Assembly: GCF_002443255.2 (NCBI RefSeq)
Contig: NW_019211455.1
Span: forward strand, 34,377,472 to 34,441,471
Source of the DNA: Varroa destructor
Lineage: Eukaryota; Arthropoda; Arachnida; Mesostigmata; Varroidae
Direction: 5' to 3'
Length of the DNA: 64,000 nt
Position 1 is the first letter of the stretch; every line of letters begins with the position of its first letter. A program made the position numbers and the translations under genes. Below the pieces are notes generated by a model. That model did no database searches. It saw nothing but the letters and a program-made list of their open reading frames with translations, and had not been told where the DNA came from. This document shows, piece by piece, positions 51,410 through 64,000 of this stretch.

Positions 51410-54400
51410 ATTTTAATACTGGTGAATAGATTAAACATAGTCCAAAATACATACTAAAAAATAACGACAAAGTTATCTTTAAGGCTGATAAGAATGAACA
51501 GTACCGTACTTCCGTAGGTGAGGGCAAAGCATCCTACGACAATGAGATTCGCAGGAAGGCCATAAAAGTTACTGCATTCATGGCGCTGTACGAAAAAAAT
51601 GCGTTCGGTAAACGACTGCTCTATACCGATGTATTCAGGTGCTAGATGTGGACAAAACACAGGCGCGATTCCCTATGTTCCCACTTTCCGATGTATTATT
51701 AGGGGAATGTTAGCGTTTTGGGAAAGCTGACATTTAGTTAGCCGCCGCCATTTTTCGATACAACTTTACTCCGCAACGACCGTCTGTAAAATACAAGATC
51801 AAACCATGAATAATTCTCATTTCTCTCAAGTTGACTTTACGTAGCTGTGTTCATGGGTCCGAAAGCGTCAGTGTTCCTTAAAAGTAATACGATCGCAACA
51901 AAAATTGTCATTCGCTACGACTCGTACGGAACCGTTCCATGCACAACGTTTAACGGCCATCCTTGCGACGCTTGACAATAAACGGCCACAATTTTTCATA
52001 AAGGTAATTGGAAACGAGTACAACACCGGCAGTCGGCACCCTCATGGCTGTTAATAAGCGGCCGTTGTGTGTTTTTTTTACTAATATGTTTTTGGGATGT
52101 CTTGACCATTTTTGGAACACACTTCTTTCGACCTTTCTCATTTTTTTCCTACTACCTACCTGTGTGATCAAGATTTTTTCAAGTTTTAGAATCAGCTATT
52201 TTTAGGTGTGTTATTAGTTATTTGCCCTCATTAGGAGTTCAATTGGACCGGATGGTATTATACGTGTCTTTTTTCCAATAAACAGATAAAACGACATCAT
52301 TCCCGTAAGTCCTTATTTTCCTTCTATTCCTAATTTTCCTTACTGTTAATATCTAGTGATAATGCTTATCAATGCCAAGAGTTGAACCACCATGGCACCA
52401 TGCTTATTAGCTGTTGTTGCGATGGCAACGCACAGAAAGATTTGGACATTAGCCACCCCGACCACGTCGCTTCTGGCGAACAACTGCCGCATATCATTGC
52501 ACTCTGCTTTCTTAGGTACCTAGGTCACTATAATGCCTCCACCGAGTAACCGCTTTTGGGTAAACGATCAAAAGCTTATTGCACTAATAACCAGGTTTTT
52601 AACGGCCAGCTTCAAGCGTGATCACTATATGTGCTTAATGAACTGTGTTCACACAGTATAAAAAAAGCTATAAGGTCTTGTGTTTATCAGTAATATAGCC
52701 TAATGATTTAACCTTTATTGTAAATTTAAAAACATTTTATTTTTATGTAGAATAAGATCTATCTGCAATCTGTTGAAAATTATGCCTTTTGCCTGAGGTT
52801 TTTATAGTAGCTACTCTTATAAGGCCAGAACCTCATTGACAAATAGTTACTATGAAAACACATTTAGACAGACCTATTAGCCATTCAGTTTGCACCGCCT
52901 CATCACTCCACATCTGCATGTGCATTAAATGTAAGCTCGGGATCTATCTAGACTGTTCACAACATGAAAGATCTAGCACATTCGGCGAATTTCAGAAAAA
53001 TGAGGCATAGAAAACGCATTGCAAATGTCGTAGTTAGTCTTGCGCCTAAACCATCTTTTTTGATAGGCTTATTTACTCATGATTTGTTAGATCAACTTTA
53101 AGTAATTGGATAAGTACGTCTCTTAATCTCACGTTTGAAAGTCATCCGAAGAAATGTGCAACCCGTACGTAAACCTTGTCTACATTTTCAGGTCCAAACC
53201 CTGCTTTTGGATTTACGGTATTTAAGCGAGAACGTGTCTGTCTTAACGCATTGCGTTTATCACAAAGCATTTGTAACTTCTTGTATATCAAGATCTAGTC
53301 ATAACGAGCACTAGGGAACTCTGTAATAAGACTAGCAAAATACCAAAAAAATACAGAAATGGCGTCCTTCGATCACGTTGCTACATGTCATCAACTGAAG
53401 AAAGCCACTTTATTATACTTTAGAATGGTGAATAGCGTGCCTCGTAGTTCTGCTGCAGCTTAAGCCACATTTTCCTTAGATTTGCATTATAGGCATTAAT
53501 AATGAGAGGGAAGGTAACATGCCGTTTATAAACCTGCACAATTTCTATAATTTTTACGCTTCTATAATGGTATGGCTATATTAAATATATACTGGAACTG
53601 CCACAGGACATAACCGGTCTAGTCTAGAGCTTGCAGCAAGGACAAATCAATCAGAATAGCTCTGGCTCACATAAAGAACTCCTCGGTGCTTGCTAAATAA
53701 ATTAAACTTTTTGACATTGATCTTAATTAATTGGCCGCCTTATTAGATCTTTAAATTACATTTTAACACTCAGTCATTAGCGTTCCTGTTTAGGTCTTCG
53801 TTCTTAAACGTCAGTCATAGCTAATATTGGAGGTCGCAGAAAGTCACCTTTGACGAAAGCATGATCTGCTGATTATTATTATGAAATTAATTGCTGAAAC
53901 TATATATATGCATTAGTCTAATTTAGGAAATATTGAATAGGTGATAATACCTGCGATATTGATGCACGATAGAAATACAAATACAATTTTAGATAACCTA
54001 GAATACTATTTATGTCTAGACAATTCGAAACATCATTTGAATAAGTGGAATGATACAGCGTAATAGAAAGTATAAGACGATAATATCCGGCACTTTTGAA
54101 TATCTTGCATTACGTCGGTATTACGTAAATCCCAGAACATCAATGGAAAAAATAAATTCGTTTTCTTCCTATGCAGGAACAGCGCGAGTGACATATTACA
54201 GGCGGAACTGGTGAATTAGTAGGTTTTGCAAACAACAAAGAATATTCATTCGGCATTTAATGATTCATAAGTTTCTGTGGAAAATGGGAGACTTTATATT
54301 GGCTGCTTTTAGTGATCTTACAATAATGGGACTGCTATGAAGTACTGATGTAGGGTTTGTTGACTACGCAATTAGTTACAAGAAGTCGGAGGTTGGATAA

Positions 54401-54650
54401 CGTATTCCGGATAAAATTGCCTACAGTCCATAGAATTTACCCTTTCTGGAAAACATATTTGCGTTGCTTAGTGTTTTTCCTATGCCTGTTAGTACTGCTT
54501 TACCTCAGTGTATCATCACACTAAGCTACGCCGTTTGTATTAATAGGTGCACTTCTATAGGCGTGCTTAGTATTAGATCTGTTTGAGTCAGAAGGGCTGT
54601 CGCCGTCTTTACCACTGTTCTATACCAACAACTTAGTACGAGTTGCAAGG
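51410..54650. other. Sequence right of the gypsy element, no gene recognised
   Basis: Two - strand frames (51454-51660 and 51950-52171) and a GC-richer patch at about 52.37-52.60 kb may belong to the decayed 3' end of the gypsy element, but no LTR or motif is visible. The rest is AT-rich. Confidence 0.4.
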
Positions 54651-54654
54651 CAGA

Positions 54655-55010
54655 TGAATGGGTTGGGATGTCCTCCATCTATTTGAGATCAAGTGGCTTT
54701 GCTTACCTATCGTTATTTCTGCTAGTTTTTTCCTCCGTCGCCGACAACAAGCCCTCTCCCGCGGCTCAAAAAACTCTCTCGGCTTACCCTTGCTTCACTG
54801 CCATGCTACCACCGTCGCCCTTGCTACCTCCTTACCGCCTTAACCGTCCTATTTACTGTTCGCCGTTCTACTTTGTGCCTCTCCAGAATAGATACGCGCG
54901 CGAATTCCCAGCTCTTTGCCGTTTGTCTTTGTTCCTGTTCCGTAGTTTCGGTACCGCGAAGGGAAGTCATAACGAAAGCTGAGTAGGTGCAATGCGAATG
55001 CAGCAAAAAA
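54655..55010 (+). other. GC-richer pocket with a possible secreted-peptide frame
   Basis: The + frame 54668-54982 is open for 104 codons. It starts MSSIYLRSSGFAYLSLFLLV, followed by FSSVADNK. This looks like a signal peptide with a cleavage region, followed by a Pro- and Ser-rich stretch. Overlapping frames on the other strand are also open (54824-55006, 54849-55091), as expected in a GC-richer pocket. No domain is recognised. Alternatives: an alternative first exon or promoter of the EAAT gene, or chance. Confidence 0.3.
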
Positions 55011-55199
55011 ACAAATGCAGCGCAGGAGTATGTTAAAGCGCGCCAAGAGTAAAAGTTTTAGAATTAGCCGCAACGGATGAACACTGCGCAAGAGGAGAAG
55101 GGTAAAAAGAAACGACCATTCTCCGAGCTAAACTCGTTAGATCACGTTAACCACAGTCTCTACCGTGACGACGAGTGTATTAAAATCAAGAAGTGTTAA

Positions 55200-58100
55200 G
55201 GCACGAAGGTGGCCATTACTGTGTACTTAGTAAGCAAAGCCCGTGTGTAAAGTCGTACGTAAAATTTGACATAGTTTATGGGAGCATCGTCGTTCGGTGA
55301 AGTTGACAAATTAAAGCTATATGTTACAAGGGCAGAAGGGGGCCCTGCACAATGCCGTTTCGCTGTTGTTTTGGGGTGAGTTTACCTTCCGATAAAATGG
55401 TCGGTACGGAATATTAGTACAATTGCTATATAGAAGTAACAAAGTTAGATTACGGTGATCTGCGTATCACATATATCGACTATTGTAAATGTACAAATTG
55501 ATCTCACCTCATATTTTTTGAAATAAGTATTTATTTGGTCTAATGCAATAAGGAAGAAATGTTAGGTACAGTAGTGCAAAAATGTGCTACCCAGTTTTCA
55601 TTAGCTGATTTCATATGTTGCTCAGAAAATCGTATTCACTCTATTCAAGCATTGGCTGTTGATACACAGCTGCGATACATTAAATTTTAATAAAGAACCT
55701 TCTGTACGCATCTTCTTAAACAACATGGAAACACTACTATTTTAATTACCGCTCCAGTATTTATTACCGTACATATTACATAAGATATTTATCTTTCACC
55801 TAGCAAAGTAAAGTCAAAAGACTGAGAAAACCATTTCGATTCAAAGTATTAAGCAATGTTTTAAGGCTTTTTTTTATAACTATATAAAATAGCAAGGCTG
55901 TGATATTATAAATATTACGATTGTTTCCATTATAGGTTTACTTCCTTTATTATAGTCGACTCACGTTGGGTATATCAAAATTGAAGCCTTTTGAATCTCT
56001 TAATAAGGTTAATTTTTAGATACAGTACTATAAATTCGGGCTGCCTCTAATTACGATGCTATACGCCTTTCAGCACAATATGTCATGTTCCATAGACTAG
56101 CTTTGTAATAGTAATTTTAATATCTAAACAATGTGATCATTCCAATATCACTTTAGTGGAATTTGTGCTAATATCGAAATATACACCTGGCTAAAATATG
56201 AAAAATATGGATATAACTCTTGTAATTCCTGTAATTAGAAATTTATTGACAGTATCGTAACTTAGCTTATTCTAATACAGATAGGTTAAACTAAGCTTAA
56301 AATCAATAGGTAACGACATTAAACCTTTTTTGATTCTAGCCATCTTGCAGATGATTCTAAGCGTGTTACTATTCGTATAATACTACAGAGCTTATAAATT
56401 TAAAATATTTTTAAGATAATTAGTAAAGGAGATTATATAGCAGTCTTTATGCACATTCTAGAAATCGTAAATATGAAAAGTTAATAGAACATAGCTAGTT
56501 AACTATAAACTTGAAAGGTACTTTTGTCAAGCTAATTTGAAGTCGAATTGAATATAGGTTAAGCCTGAATAAACTTGCAAAAGTAAAATGGGCGGTATCG
56601 AAGTTCGTATCGTAACGTGGTAACTGAATAACAGAATAGTCCTTGAATGTGCTCTGATGATAGTGCTCTCTGAATAGACATTTATATGGTTCAGTGGAGT
56701 GGTCATATATATATATCCTCTGAAATGAGTATGAGTTCGGTTTAGATATGGGACCCTCCCCGAGGCGGTCCGAACAATTCCTGTTCTATTAGATGTGCGT
56801 GCTTAACATAACAAAAAAACATTTTGGTGAAAACAACCTACTTGGAGAAATCAGTTTTACGCTAAGAAATAAAAAAAAAATCTATATGACCCTTCATGTT
56901 AACTACTATGAATTTTTTTAAAAGCTCTAAACATAGAAGTTATGAAATATGTTGTATGTTACACATTAGGCACAGTTTTTTAGATTAATAATTTTTTTTT
57001 TGCAAATTTGTCCTATAGCTGTATATCAAGTTTTCTATAGGAAACGACTGAGAGTATCATTTGTGCTTGTCCATTGCGTGGTTGGTTTTTTAAACAACTT
57101 AATAACTACATGCTGTTTTGAACGTTGAGGTCAGTTTTGTTTTGAAATGGTGAAATAACTGCTAGCATGTAACAGGCCAAAAGCAACACAGTAATGGTTT
57201 AATTAGAATGGGTAATTACCGCAGAAACACTTGCTACTACGTCATAGAATATAAAAAATTAGAAGGTGGTAGTGGAATATCTGAATGAGGATAACGGAAT
57301 AGTGGCAACAACATAACGAAATTGTTGAAGCAGTGTCATCGATTTGTTAAAACAGAATAATACGATTGTACAGAAGCGAAGCGGGACGATACATATTATG
57401 TGGTGACTTTCGCGCATAAGGTGATGGGAGAACTGCAACAAGTAAACTGTATTTGGAAATTAAAAGTAATTGCAACGGAATAAAGACGATATTGCAAGAA
57501 GATGATAGAATAACTGTAATCGAGTTTGCTTTCAGGACTCAGACTCATGCCGAGCAGGTAAACTCACTTTAAAACAAGCACTGGGGTAGGTGTATGTGCT
57601 AAGTGCTGATCCTATGCGAAAGCGTTTGTACGTCAAAGCGGACAGATGTTGTACATGTGCGGTGCCGCTAGTAGCATCTGGTCCCTTAAGTGGCTCAATT
57701 CAGCCAACTAGCTTAATGCTTTTAGCTAATTAGCTGGGTTGGGTTACTTTAATGTTATTACCTATAATTTCATAGAGTTCTGTATAGCGCGGTCATTTCT
57801 CGTTGTAGACGTCGTAAGCTTAACATAGTGTACTTAGACAGCAGGTAATTTGTTCCACATTTGTCTTGGCCTTTGCGGTGCTCTTTCTTTAATTCTGTAG
57901 GCTTTGTTGTCAGCGAAACGCGGTCGGCCGCCGTCAGTTCCTGTAACAGATCCAAGCCTTCGTTAAAAAGCGTCGATCTATAATGAAGAAATACAGTGTT
58001 ATCATTCTTGTCGTGAGTCCTCACACTAACGTTCGTATTCCTCGAAGGCCAGATACTCCATTACCGTGATCCCCACAAAACTACGCACGACAAAGTCCAA

Positions 58101-61100
58101 TCTTGACGCTTACATATTCCAAAGTTAATATAATTTTGTGCTACGATAATGGTATACTTGTTTACATAGATGCAACCAAATCGTACTTATGAATAAATTT
58201 CAATACAGTGGCGCTGTTCGTTTTGAAAAACAGATAATAATAATAATAAGCGCACGTATCACATGCTTATTACAGTGCCAACGACAACATCACACACATA
58301 TTTGCTAGACTATTGTATTAATACAAATTGAGAAATTCATTATTATATATTTAGCACTGTTGTATATATATAAATCGTATTGGTATGTACAGGCATCATA
58401 GTTATTTAATTATTTTTTAAGGAGGCATACTAGATATGGGTTCTTTACTAACAGCAAGTATTATAACCGTTCCACCATTCAGTAAGCCGATGCCATGTGA
58501 GATAAACAAATTCGAGACAGTTATTAAAGTAAATGCGTTCGTGCATTTTCATATCCGCAGCAATGTGTGCTCCGTGTACTGGTGTAAATTAGAGGCAGCT
58601 GTCACTAAGGCTGTATTGCTTGCTTGTTCTCCTTTAGAATTTTTACCGAAAAAATTCAATAACCTTAAGGTGCTCTTAAAAATAAAAACAGCTCATGTTA
58701 AACTAGTATATTAGCTTAGCAATAGTTAATAATGTTATAGTTTACCACATGAGTCTACCACGATGCATCTTAGGTAACGTGAATGCATGCTGAGCACCTA
58801 TATGTTGGAACAGAATTAAATGAATTCGCACCAACATATTAAAAAATCATCGCTTGCATTATAAATGTCGTTAATACATTCACGATAAGCACAGATAGTC
58901 CAGATAATGGCTAAGGTAGCAGTTGTAAACCATACGCGCATATTGTGTAAACTGATTACTAGTAAACAGCATTTGATAAAAAATAGACAGCATTGAATCA
59001 CAGCCTTGCAAGGTTAGTGTGAACAGTGACCGATAGTGTTGCATCTCAATACCGCTCTAGCAGTGAACGGCGTGTCAATACCCCGTTGGTTGCATACATT
59101 AGAATGTCCAACTAATTATGAAACTGAGGTTCCGAGTTAACATTGGCATCCATTTGAAGCAAGTGGTGTCCTGGCTTACTATGGTAAGCTTAGAAGAGCT
59201 CTTGAAGAATCGAATATTATGATAAACCAGCCAGCGGCTCAAGCTAATAAGCGCGGGCGTAAGTGATAAGCAAGGTAGACATAGTGATCATGTTTGTTCT
59301 TTATCAACATGATAAAGGAAGATGCGACCATCGAATAGCCTAGATGTGGAGATAGTGTTGAAACCGTCTAAAATGACTAACGAGCCGGAATCAACAGTAG
59401 AATAATACCATAAACGAGCAAGCGATCCGTAAAGTAGAGCCTCGTCGCCTTATTGAAACGGCTTAATTTAGTTTTTCGTTCCATCTCATGAGTATCGTCT
59501 AATGTTCCGTAGCTCTCTTAAAACTCCATCATCGTTTTCTATTACATGAAAGTCATGTATGAGCGTCCCTGTCGTCCGGGAACAAATTCCGATTTTATTC
59601 GACCTTGAAGACGGAGAGATGACTGGCAGCTTCTGTTAACACTATAAACTAAACTATTTTCATGAGAAAATGTAATGCTTATGGTATATTCTATAGGAGC
59701 ACCCGCCAAGCCATTCCACTTCTTTCTTTCACGTGGCTCTACACCCGCCTTCCCACGAATATAGACAAGCTAAAACTGACTCCCCTTAAAGGAGGAAACC
59801 GACAACTTAACGCACTCTAAACATAAAAAAGAACCTATAACGTATGGTGCATTGAAGTAGAAGGAGGCTTTGCGGAGAGTTAAAATTTATATCAAAAAGG
59901 TCTTCGTTTGTAGATTATGTCCACCTTCAACAATCTATGAAAAAAGGATAAAGCTATATATACAGATACAATGTTTTATTTTCATTCGTAGTCTGACTAA
60001 TTTTTGACTATGCATATTCATCAAATGAATGTCCAGTGCCCTAATATTTGCAGTGAACAAATTTGACGAAACGGGTTAATATGATATATATCTTTCTTGT
60101 TAGAAATGAAACATCTACTTTTTTTTACTAAGATCTTCCATTGGAATTTTGAATTGGAATTTCATTGACATACATGAATTTTTACATTTACAAATTCCAA
60201 AATCATGTGCTATCTTTATTATGTGAGTAAGGCCTCATCATCTTTTCAGCATAGCATAACGAAGCTGTTATCACTAAAAAATATGGCCGGGGTGAGTTTT
60301 GCGGGACCCATATCTCCAACAGATCTATGAAACAATATGGTAATAGTATGCTATGAAAATTTTCTGCCAAAAACCAAATAAAAATTAGTGATGGCCCCAT
60401 GTTAACAGCTTCTAAGGGCAGGAGAACGAAGTTTTAGCTGTACTAATATGCCATACGGTCATTTTTTAAAACATAAAAATGACAAAGCAAATTTCTAATC
60501 AACTACTTGTAAGAATCTGCAAGAAATCAAAAAGTCTTATTGGAACAGGCTATTTAACTATTTTACCACTGCACAGGGGTGTTAACAGAACACACCCTTC
60601 GGAAGGTATTGAAAGCATTGTTTCAAATTATACCATTGTCCAATTCAACCTAAGGCTTTTTTAAATCCGGACCTCGAAACCCACCCTGTTACATTTATCC
60701 TGTTTTCTCATTTCGATTAAACTTATTCCTCGGAAAAAGGGTAAACAACTTTTCAACTTAAAACTTTTGCAGATTCTAAGCGTTGTCGAACAAATTGCAA
60801 AATATGACCAATTTTCCCAGATTAACATTAAGTTTGACGAGAAAATTATATGAGAGGCTTACCCTGAAAAATAATAGTATTCATGTAATTGGTTCCATCT
60901 AAGGCGCAGCTGACCTCAGGATGGCTCTTTGGCACGCCTGAAAAAAATTAATGAGACCACTTTACGGGGTCGATTTATATTGGACAGATACTTAAATCGA
61001 CGGATAAACGGACAGATCAGCTCAATTTTAGTTGTATAAAAATAAAAAAGTTGGAAATCTAATGTTGTACTTGTTTTATAAAATTAAAAGGACAAAAGAT

Positions 61101-61600
61101 TTTCCGACAGAAAAGTTATACATAATGCCAGTGGGTGTTGAAAAAACTGCTCAAATTAGTATTACGCTGTATGAATGAAAGAATTTACTCCTTAAAAAAA
61201 GATTCACTGAATCAAAGAATATTAACTGTGCACTATGACCGGTAATATTTCAAATGTGATATTTCCAGTTTCGCAAAATAACTAAATAAATATTATGTCT
61301 TTATGAAAAAGGATTCCTACACAAATAAGATACGAATACTATGTCGTGATGGTTTATATTTCATCAACCACCTTTAGGCAAAAATCCCCATTTTACTGCA
61401 GGATATGTGACGTATGAAAAATTTAAAGTTTCTCTATCAGTTCTATTTTTAAAATTGTAAAGTATAACTAACTTGCCTAAATTAACATAACGCTCTTCGG
61501 AGAACTGAAACTTCCACGAAACAAAAGCGTTTATCCAATTTGTTCCAGCTTAGATGCACCTATACAACGATTTCACCCCTCTAGAAAAACCAGTTCAATG
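55200..61600. other. AT-rich intronic sequence, no gene recognised
   Basis: ORFs are short (57770-58024 on - and 58436-58714 on + are the longest, up to 92 codons) and show no motifs. Positions 57.5-58.1 kb are somewhat GC-richer, without a recognisable protein. No transposon domain is visible. Confidence 0.5.
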
Positions 61601-61870
61601 TGATCACTTTACAAATCAGTTTGGGTGGGATAGATGCACCTGAGTATAGTAAATCGTGTGAGTATAGATAAAATAGATTATATACGTATGTATTTGCATG
61701 TTTGTGTAAGATGGATCGTGGATTGTGATACGATAGTGGCGAGTGAATATAATAGTTGTAATAGTATGTCATGCATTGCAGTTCTATTTCGGCCTCTAAC
61801 GCTTACAGTGCCAAATGCAATAATATATGCTATATGCTTTCGTTTTTGTTTTATGTGGCTGTTTATTCAG

Positions 61871-62069
61871 TTAAAATCATGGGGTGAAGAAAATATGTTA
61901 TTGGTGTTCACGATTCTCGGAGTGCTGCTGGGTCTACTGCTCGGTTTTCTCGGGCGCATGCTGGCGCCTTCAACGGAGAGCATTATGCTTATCTCGTTTC
62001 CCGGTGAAATTCTCATGGGAATGTTGAAGATGCTTATTCTACCGCTCATCATATCTTCCATGATCTCTG
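61871..62069 (+). CDS. EAAT/SLC1 glutamate transporter, internal exon with TM1 and start of TM2 region
   Basis: This exon encodes the first membrane part of a sodium-coupled excitatory amino acid transporter, a plasma-membrane protein that clears glutamate. Seen: after a pyrimidine-rich tract ending in TTATTCAG, an open frame of 66 codons plus one base encodes a hydrophobic helix (LLVFTILGVLLGLLLGFLG) and then the family signature FPGEILMGMLKMLILPLI followed by SSMISG. It ends at a GTAAGT donor at 62070. Known: SLC1 proteins carry N-LL-T-GV--G--LG in TM1 and FPGE-LM-MLKMLILPLI-SS-ISG just after it. The reading frame continues upstream into the intron without a stop, but the conserved part begins at the acceptor. 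The exon starts in phase 0 and ends in phase 1. The next exon would begin near a GLASLD-type motif; I do not see it before the window ends. The paralogue within the family cannot be set from this part. Confidence 0.92.
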
Positions 62070-62269
62070 GTAAGTTTTACTGCAACAAATTCTTATATTA
62101 CGATACTTATTATGTAGTGTAGTAAAATGAACTTTAATTTACTGTGTAGTTGTCCAAATATGTATTCCCAACACACTAGCAGAACAACATGCTTAAGACC
62201 AGCTAAGTTTGCATGGGTTTGCATTTTTAAAGAAGAAGCAAGTACAGCTGCGTCGTATTTACTGTGCTC

Positions 62270-62335
62270 GAAGATGGCACAGTGGTAAGTTAACAGCTCA
62301 CGGCTCTCGCGAACCGGATTCAGTACAGTATATTC
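62270..62335 (+). repeat. tRNA-like SINE head (weak)
   Basis: ATGGCACAGTGGTAAGTTAA matches a tRNA-type A box (TGGCNNAGTGG). About 40 bases later GGATTCAGTAC is a degraded B box. The middle CACGGCTCTCGCGAACCGG lies where anticodon and variable arms would be. I read it as a decayed SINE, not a tRNA gene. Confidence 0.45.
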
Positions 62336-62399
62336 CCGAAAAAAAAAATTGAAGTTTGGCTACTTTTTCCCGAATAGATAAATTAGTTGAAATAAGATC

Positions 62400-64000
62400 G
62401 GCAAATGTGAAGGACTTTGTCTTTTGTTTAATAAGAAGTTGTAATGTATTACTACATGAATTAGAATTATATATATGTCAATGAGTTATACACTATCATG
62501 TATCCTATTAAACTAGAACATTTGTCGTGGCCGTGGCTAACGCAGAGTTTCACTTAAATCAACAGAGTAGCAACAAAGAAATTTATTATGTATTCGTTGT
62601 GACTCTGCACAATCTTCTTTCATCTTTCAATTAATTTTTTATCCCTCCTCGCCAGAAATTTCTACGTCTGTGCTCAATAAATTTATCAAAACCATTTCAC
62701 TGTCAAATGTACAGTTGTTAATTTTCTTTGCCAGTGAAATTCGGATCGGAAAAAATAATAGTCCACATGCACGAGGTTTGGAGAATCTAAAAGGGCTTCT
62801 TGATCAAACTCTTGCAGGGAAACTTTCACAGTATTTGCTATGTGTGGTTTGGTATAAGCGTGGAGAAGCAACTTGTCTATCGGGTCTTTTCTGCTCGTTA
62901 GCCTCGTCCATTCGATGCACTGGGTCATATCCGTATCCTTGTTGATCGCCTTGGTCTTCTCCTCTTTTAACTCTGGGCTCAAGTATACCCACAGTGCTAC
63001 CTAGCTTTTTGCTCTATTTAGAAGTGGAGGCACCGCTTTTCAACTGTACTGAGCGTTCTGTGTAGACACCTGTTATTGCGGCCGCGTTTAGGCGGTGCCG
63101 AACGAGATGTTGAGAGACCAAAGCCGTATATTTCTGTGTTTTTCTTTTTCTTTTCTAGGATATTTAGGCTAATCTTTTATAAATTTAAGATGTTATGTCA
63201 ATAGTCATGTAAATGCAGTTCATCTTTTCTACTAACTCACATCCAATTCTCAACTACTTCAATTTTTGTGCCAGCCATCTTCCCTTAAAAGTTTCTCCAG
63301 CTGGCCCTCATCCACCTCAGAAAATTAACCGTGTAGGGGTACGTCCTCCAGTCAATAGGATATTATTTTCAAACTTTGAAAATTAGGTTCGAGTAGTTCT
63401 TTCAGGCACTGGGTTCACACCGCGCACAGGACAAATGTCCTCCGCAGGCAAAATAGAGTAGGTATTGAAAATTCACTTCCTTTTACTTACAGCCTTCATC
63501 TTCGCAGCCTAAATTTGACAGAAAATTTCATTCAGCGCAAATGAAATCACAATAGACGTAGAGGACAATAGAGCTCGTTCTTGAATACAATTTACAAGGC
63601 TAAATAAAGAGTGGAAAGATGAAAGAGAAAAAAAGCATTAAAAATAAACGGCCATTAGTTATGTTTCAGCTTAAAATATGACGACATTAAAATAGAAAAC
63701 TTCAGTTAACCACGTGTGGCACAATTTGTCTTTTTAGACTTCTATTTATTTTGGAGTGCAAAGCATAACACGCATTTTTTTGAGAGAAATCAATCTTTTT
63801 CACGTATGCCAGCTGTCACACTTAAGCCCTAGATGTGCCATTCTGTAGTGAACATTATTTTAAGAGAAATGTAGAGCAAAATGAACGAACGTCTAAAGGT
63901 TTTTATAAATATAAATAATAAAATACCTTTAAAATCCGATACCAGCTTTGCGGCACAGTACTGCATTAGATGTTCTACGTACGGAAAACAAAGTGTTTAT
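62400..64000. other. Right edge: downstream EAAT intron, no exon recognised
   Basis: The next EAAT exon is expected to open with a GLASLD-like block, and no such block with an acceptor is visible. Positions 62.68-62.99 kb carry overlapping open frames on both strands, which I cannot assign. The rest is AT-rich. Confidence 0.45.

Larger units (their letters stand above)
23512..61870 (+). other. Putative first large intron of the EAAT gene, about 38.4 kb
   Basis: The span is bounded by a GTGAGT donor and a TTATTCAG acceptor in matching phase 0. It is filled with decayed transposons on both strands: gypsy, several LINEs and a mariner. The rest is AT-rich sequence without recognisable coding exons. 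If the exon at 23326 belongs to another gene, this intron assignment fails, although the transposon content stands. Confidence 0.55.

Noticed and set aside
61634..61870. Upstream part of the 61634-62122 frame as coding
   Set aside because: It stays open by chance into the intron; family similarity begins exactly after the TTATTCAG acceptor.
62521..62550. Second copy of the 11.8-kb SINE head (CGTGGCCGTGGCTAACGCAG)
   Set aside because: The start is similar, but no B box follows at tRNA spacing, so the match is too short to call.
1..64000. Prokaryotic features such as CRISPR arrays, operons or ribosome binding sites
   Set aside because: Intron-exon structure, base composition and LINE/gypsy/mariner remnants show a eukaryotic genome; no regular spacer-repeat array was seen.

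Overview
This is a eukaryotic, AT-rich, gene-poor window. It has no operons, no bacterial gene layout and no long intact ORFs. It fits a piece of a repeat-rich invertebrate genome, most likely an arthropod. A mite or tick is possible, but the sequence does not prove it.

The one host gene I can support runs on the + strand and is an excitatory amino acid (glutamate) transporter of the SLC1/EAAT family. Its first transmembrane exon is clear at 61871-62069: phase 0 acceptor, GTAAGT donor, TM1 followed by the FPGE...LKMLILPLI signature. A probable first coding exon lies at 23326-23511, with its ATG at 23383, 43 codons and a phase 0 GTGAGT donor. The two exons join in frame, which implies an intron of about 38.4 kb. 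A GC-richer tract at about 22.24-22.90 kb, with arthropod-type TCAGT initiator matches, is the best candidate for promoter and 5' UTR. The later EAAT exons lie beyond the right edge.

Region by region: 1-22 kb is AT-rich intergenic DNA with a TA microsatellite, a decayed Ty3/gypsy-like integrase piece (about 1.4-3.2 kb), small inverted repeats, a tRNA-like SINE head (11.8 kb), decayed tandem repeats (13.4-15.9 kb) and the first copy of an unidentified 0.9-kb repeat (21.1-22.0 kb). The putative EAAT intron (23.5-61.9 kb) is a transposon graveyard. It holds a LINE fragment (+, 28.4-29.3 kb), a LINE reverse transcriptase plus endonuclease (-, 30.8-32.7 kb), a mariner N-terminal half (-, 36.6-37.1 kb), the second copy of the 0.9-kb repeat (38.1-38.9 kb), a gypsy RT/RNase H fragment (+, 39.0-40.0 kb), a possible RTE-type endonuclease scrap (-, 42.4 kb), and a larger gypsy element (+, about 44.6-51.4 kb) whose gag and pol halves appear to be split by another LINE (+, 45.9-46.8 kb). 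The rest, notably 52-54.6 and 55.2-61.6 kb, is AT-rich with nothing I recognise.

All transposon ORFs are broken by stops and frameshifts, and the catalytic residues I could check are mostly lost, so no element here looks able to move by itself. I found no evidence for a previously undescribed functional system. The best leads are the shared 0.9-kb repeat, a perfect 24-bp hairpin, and two GC-richer pockets that could be undetected exons or promoters.
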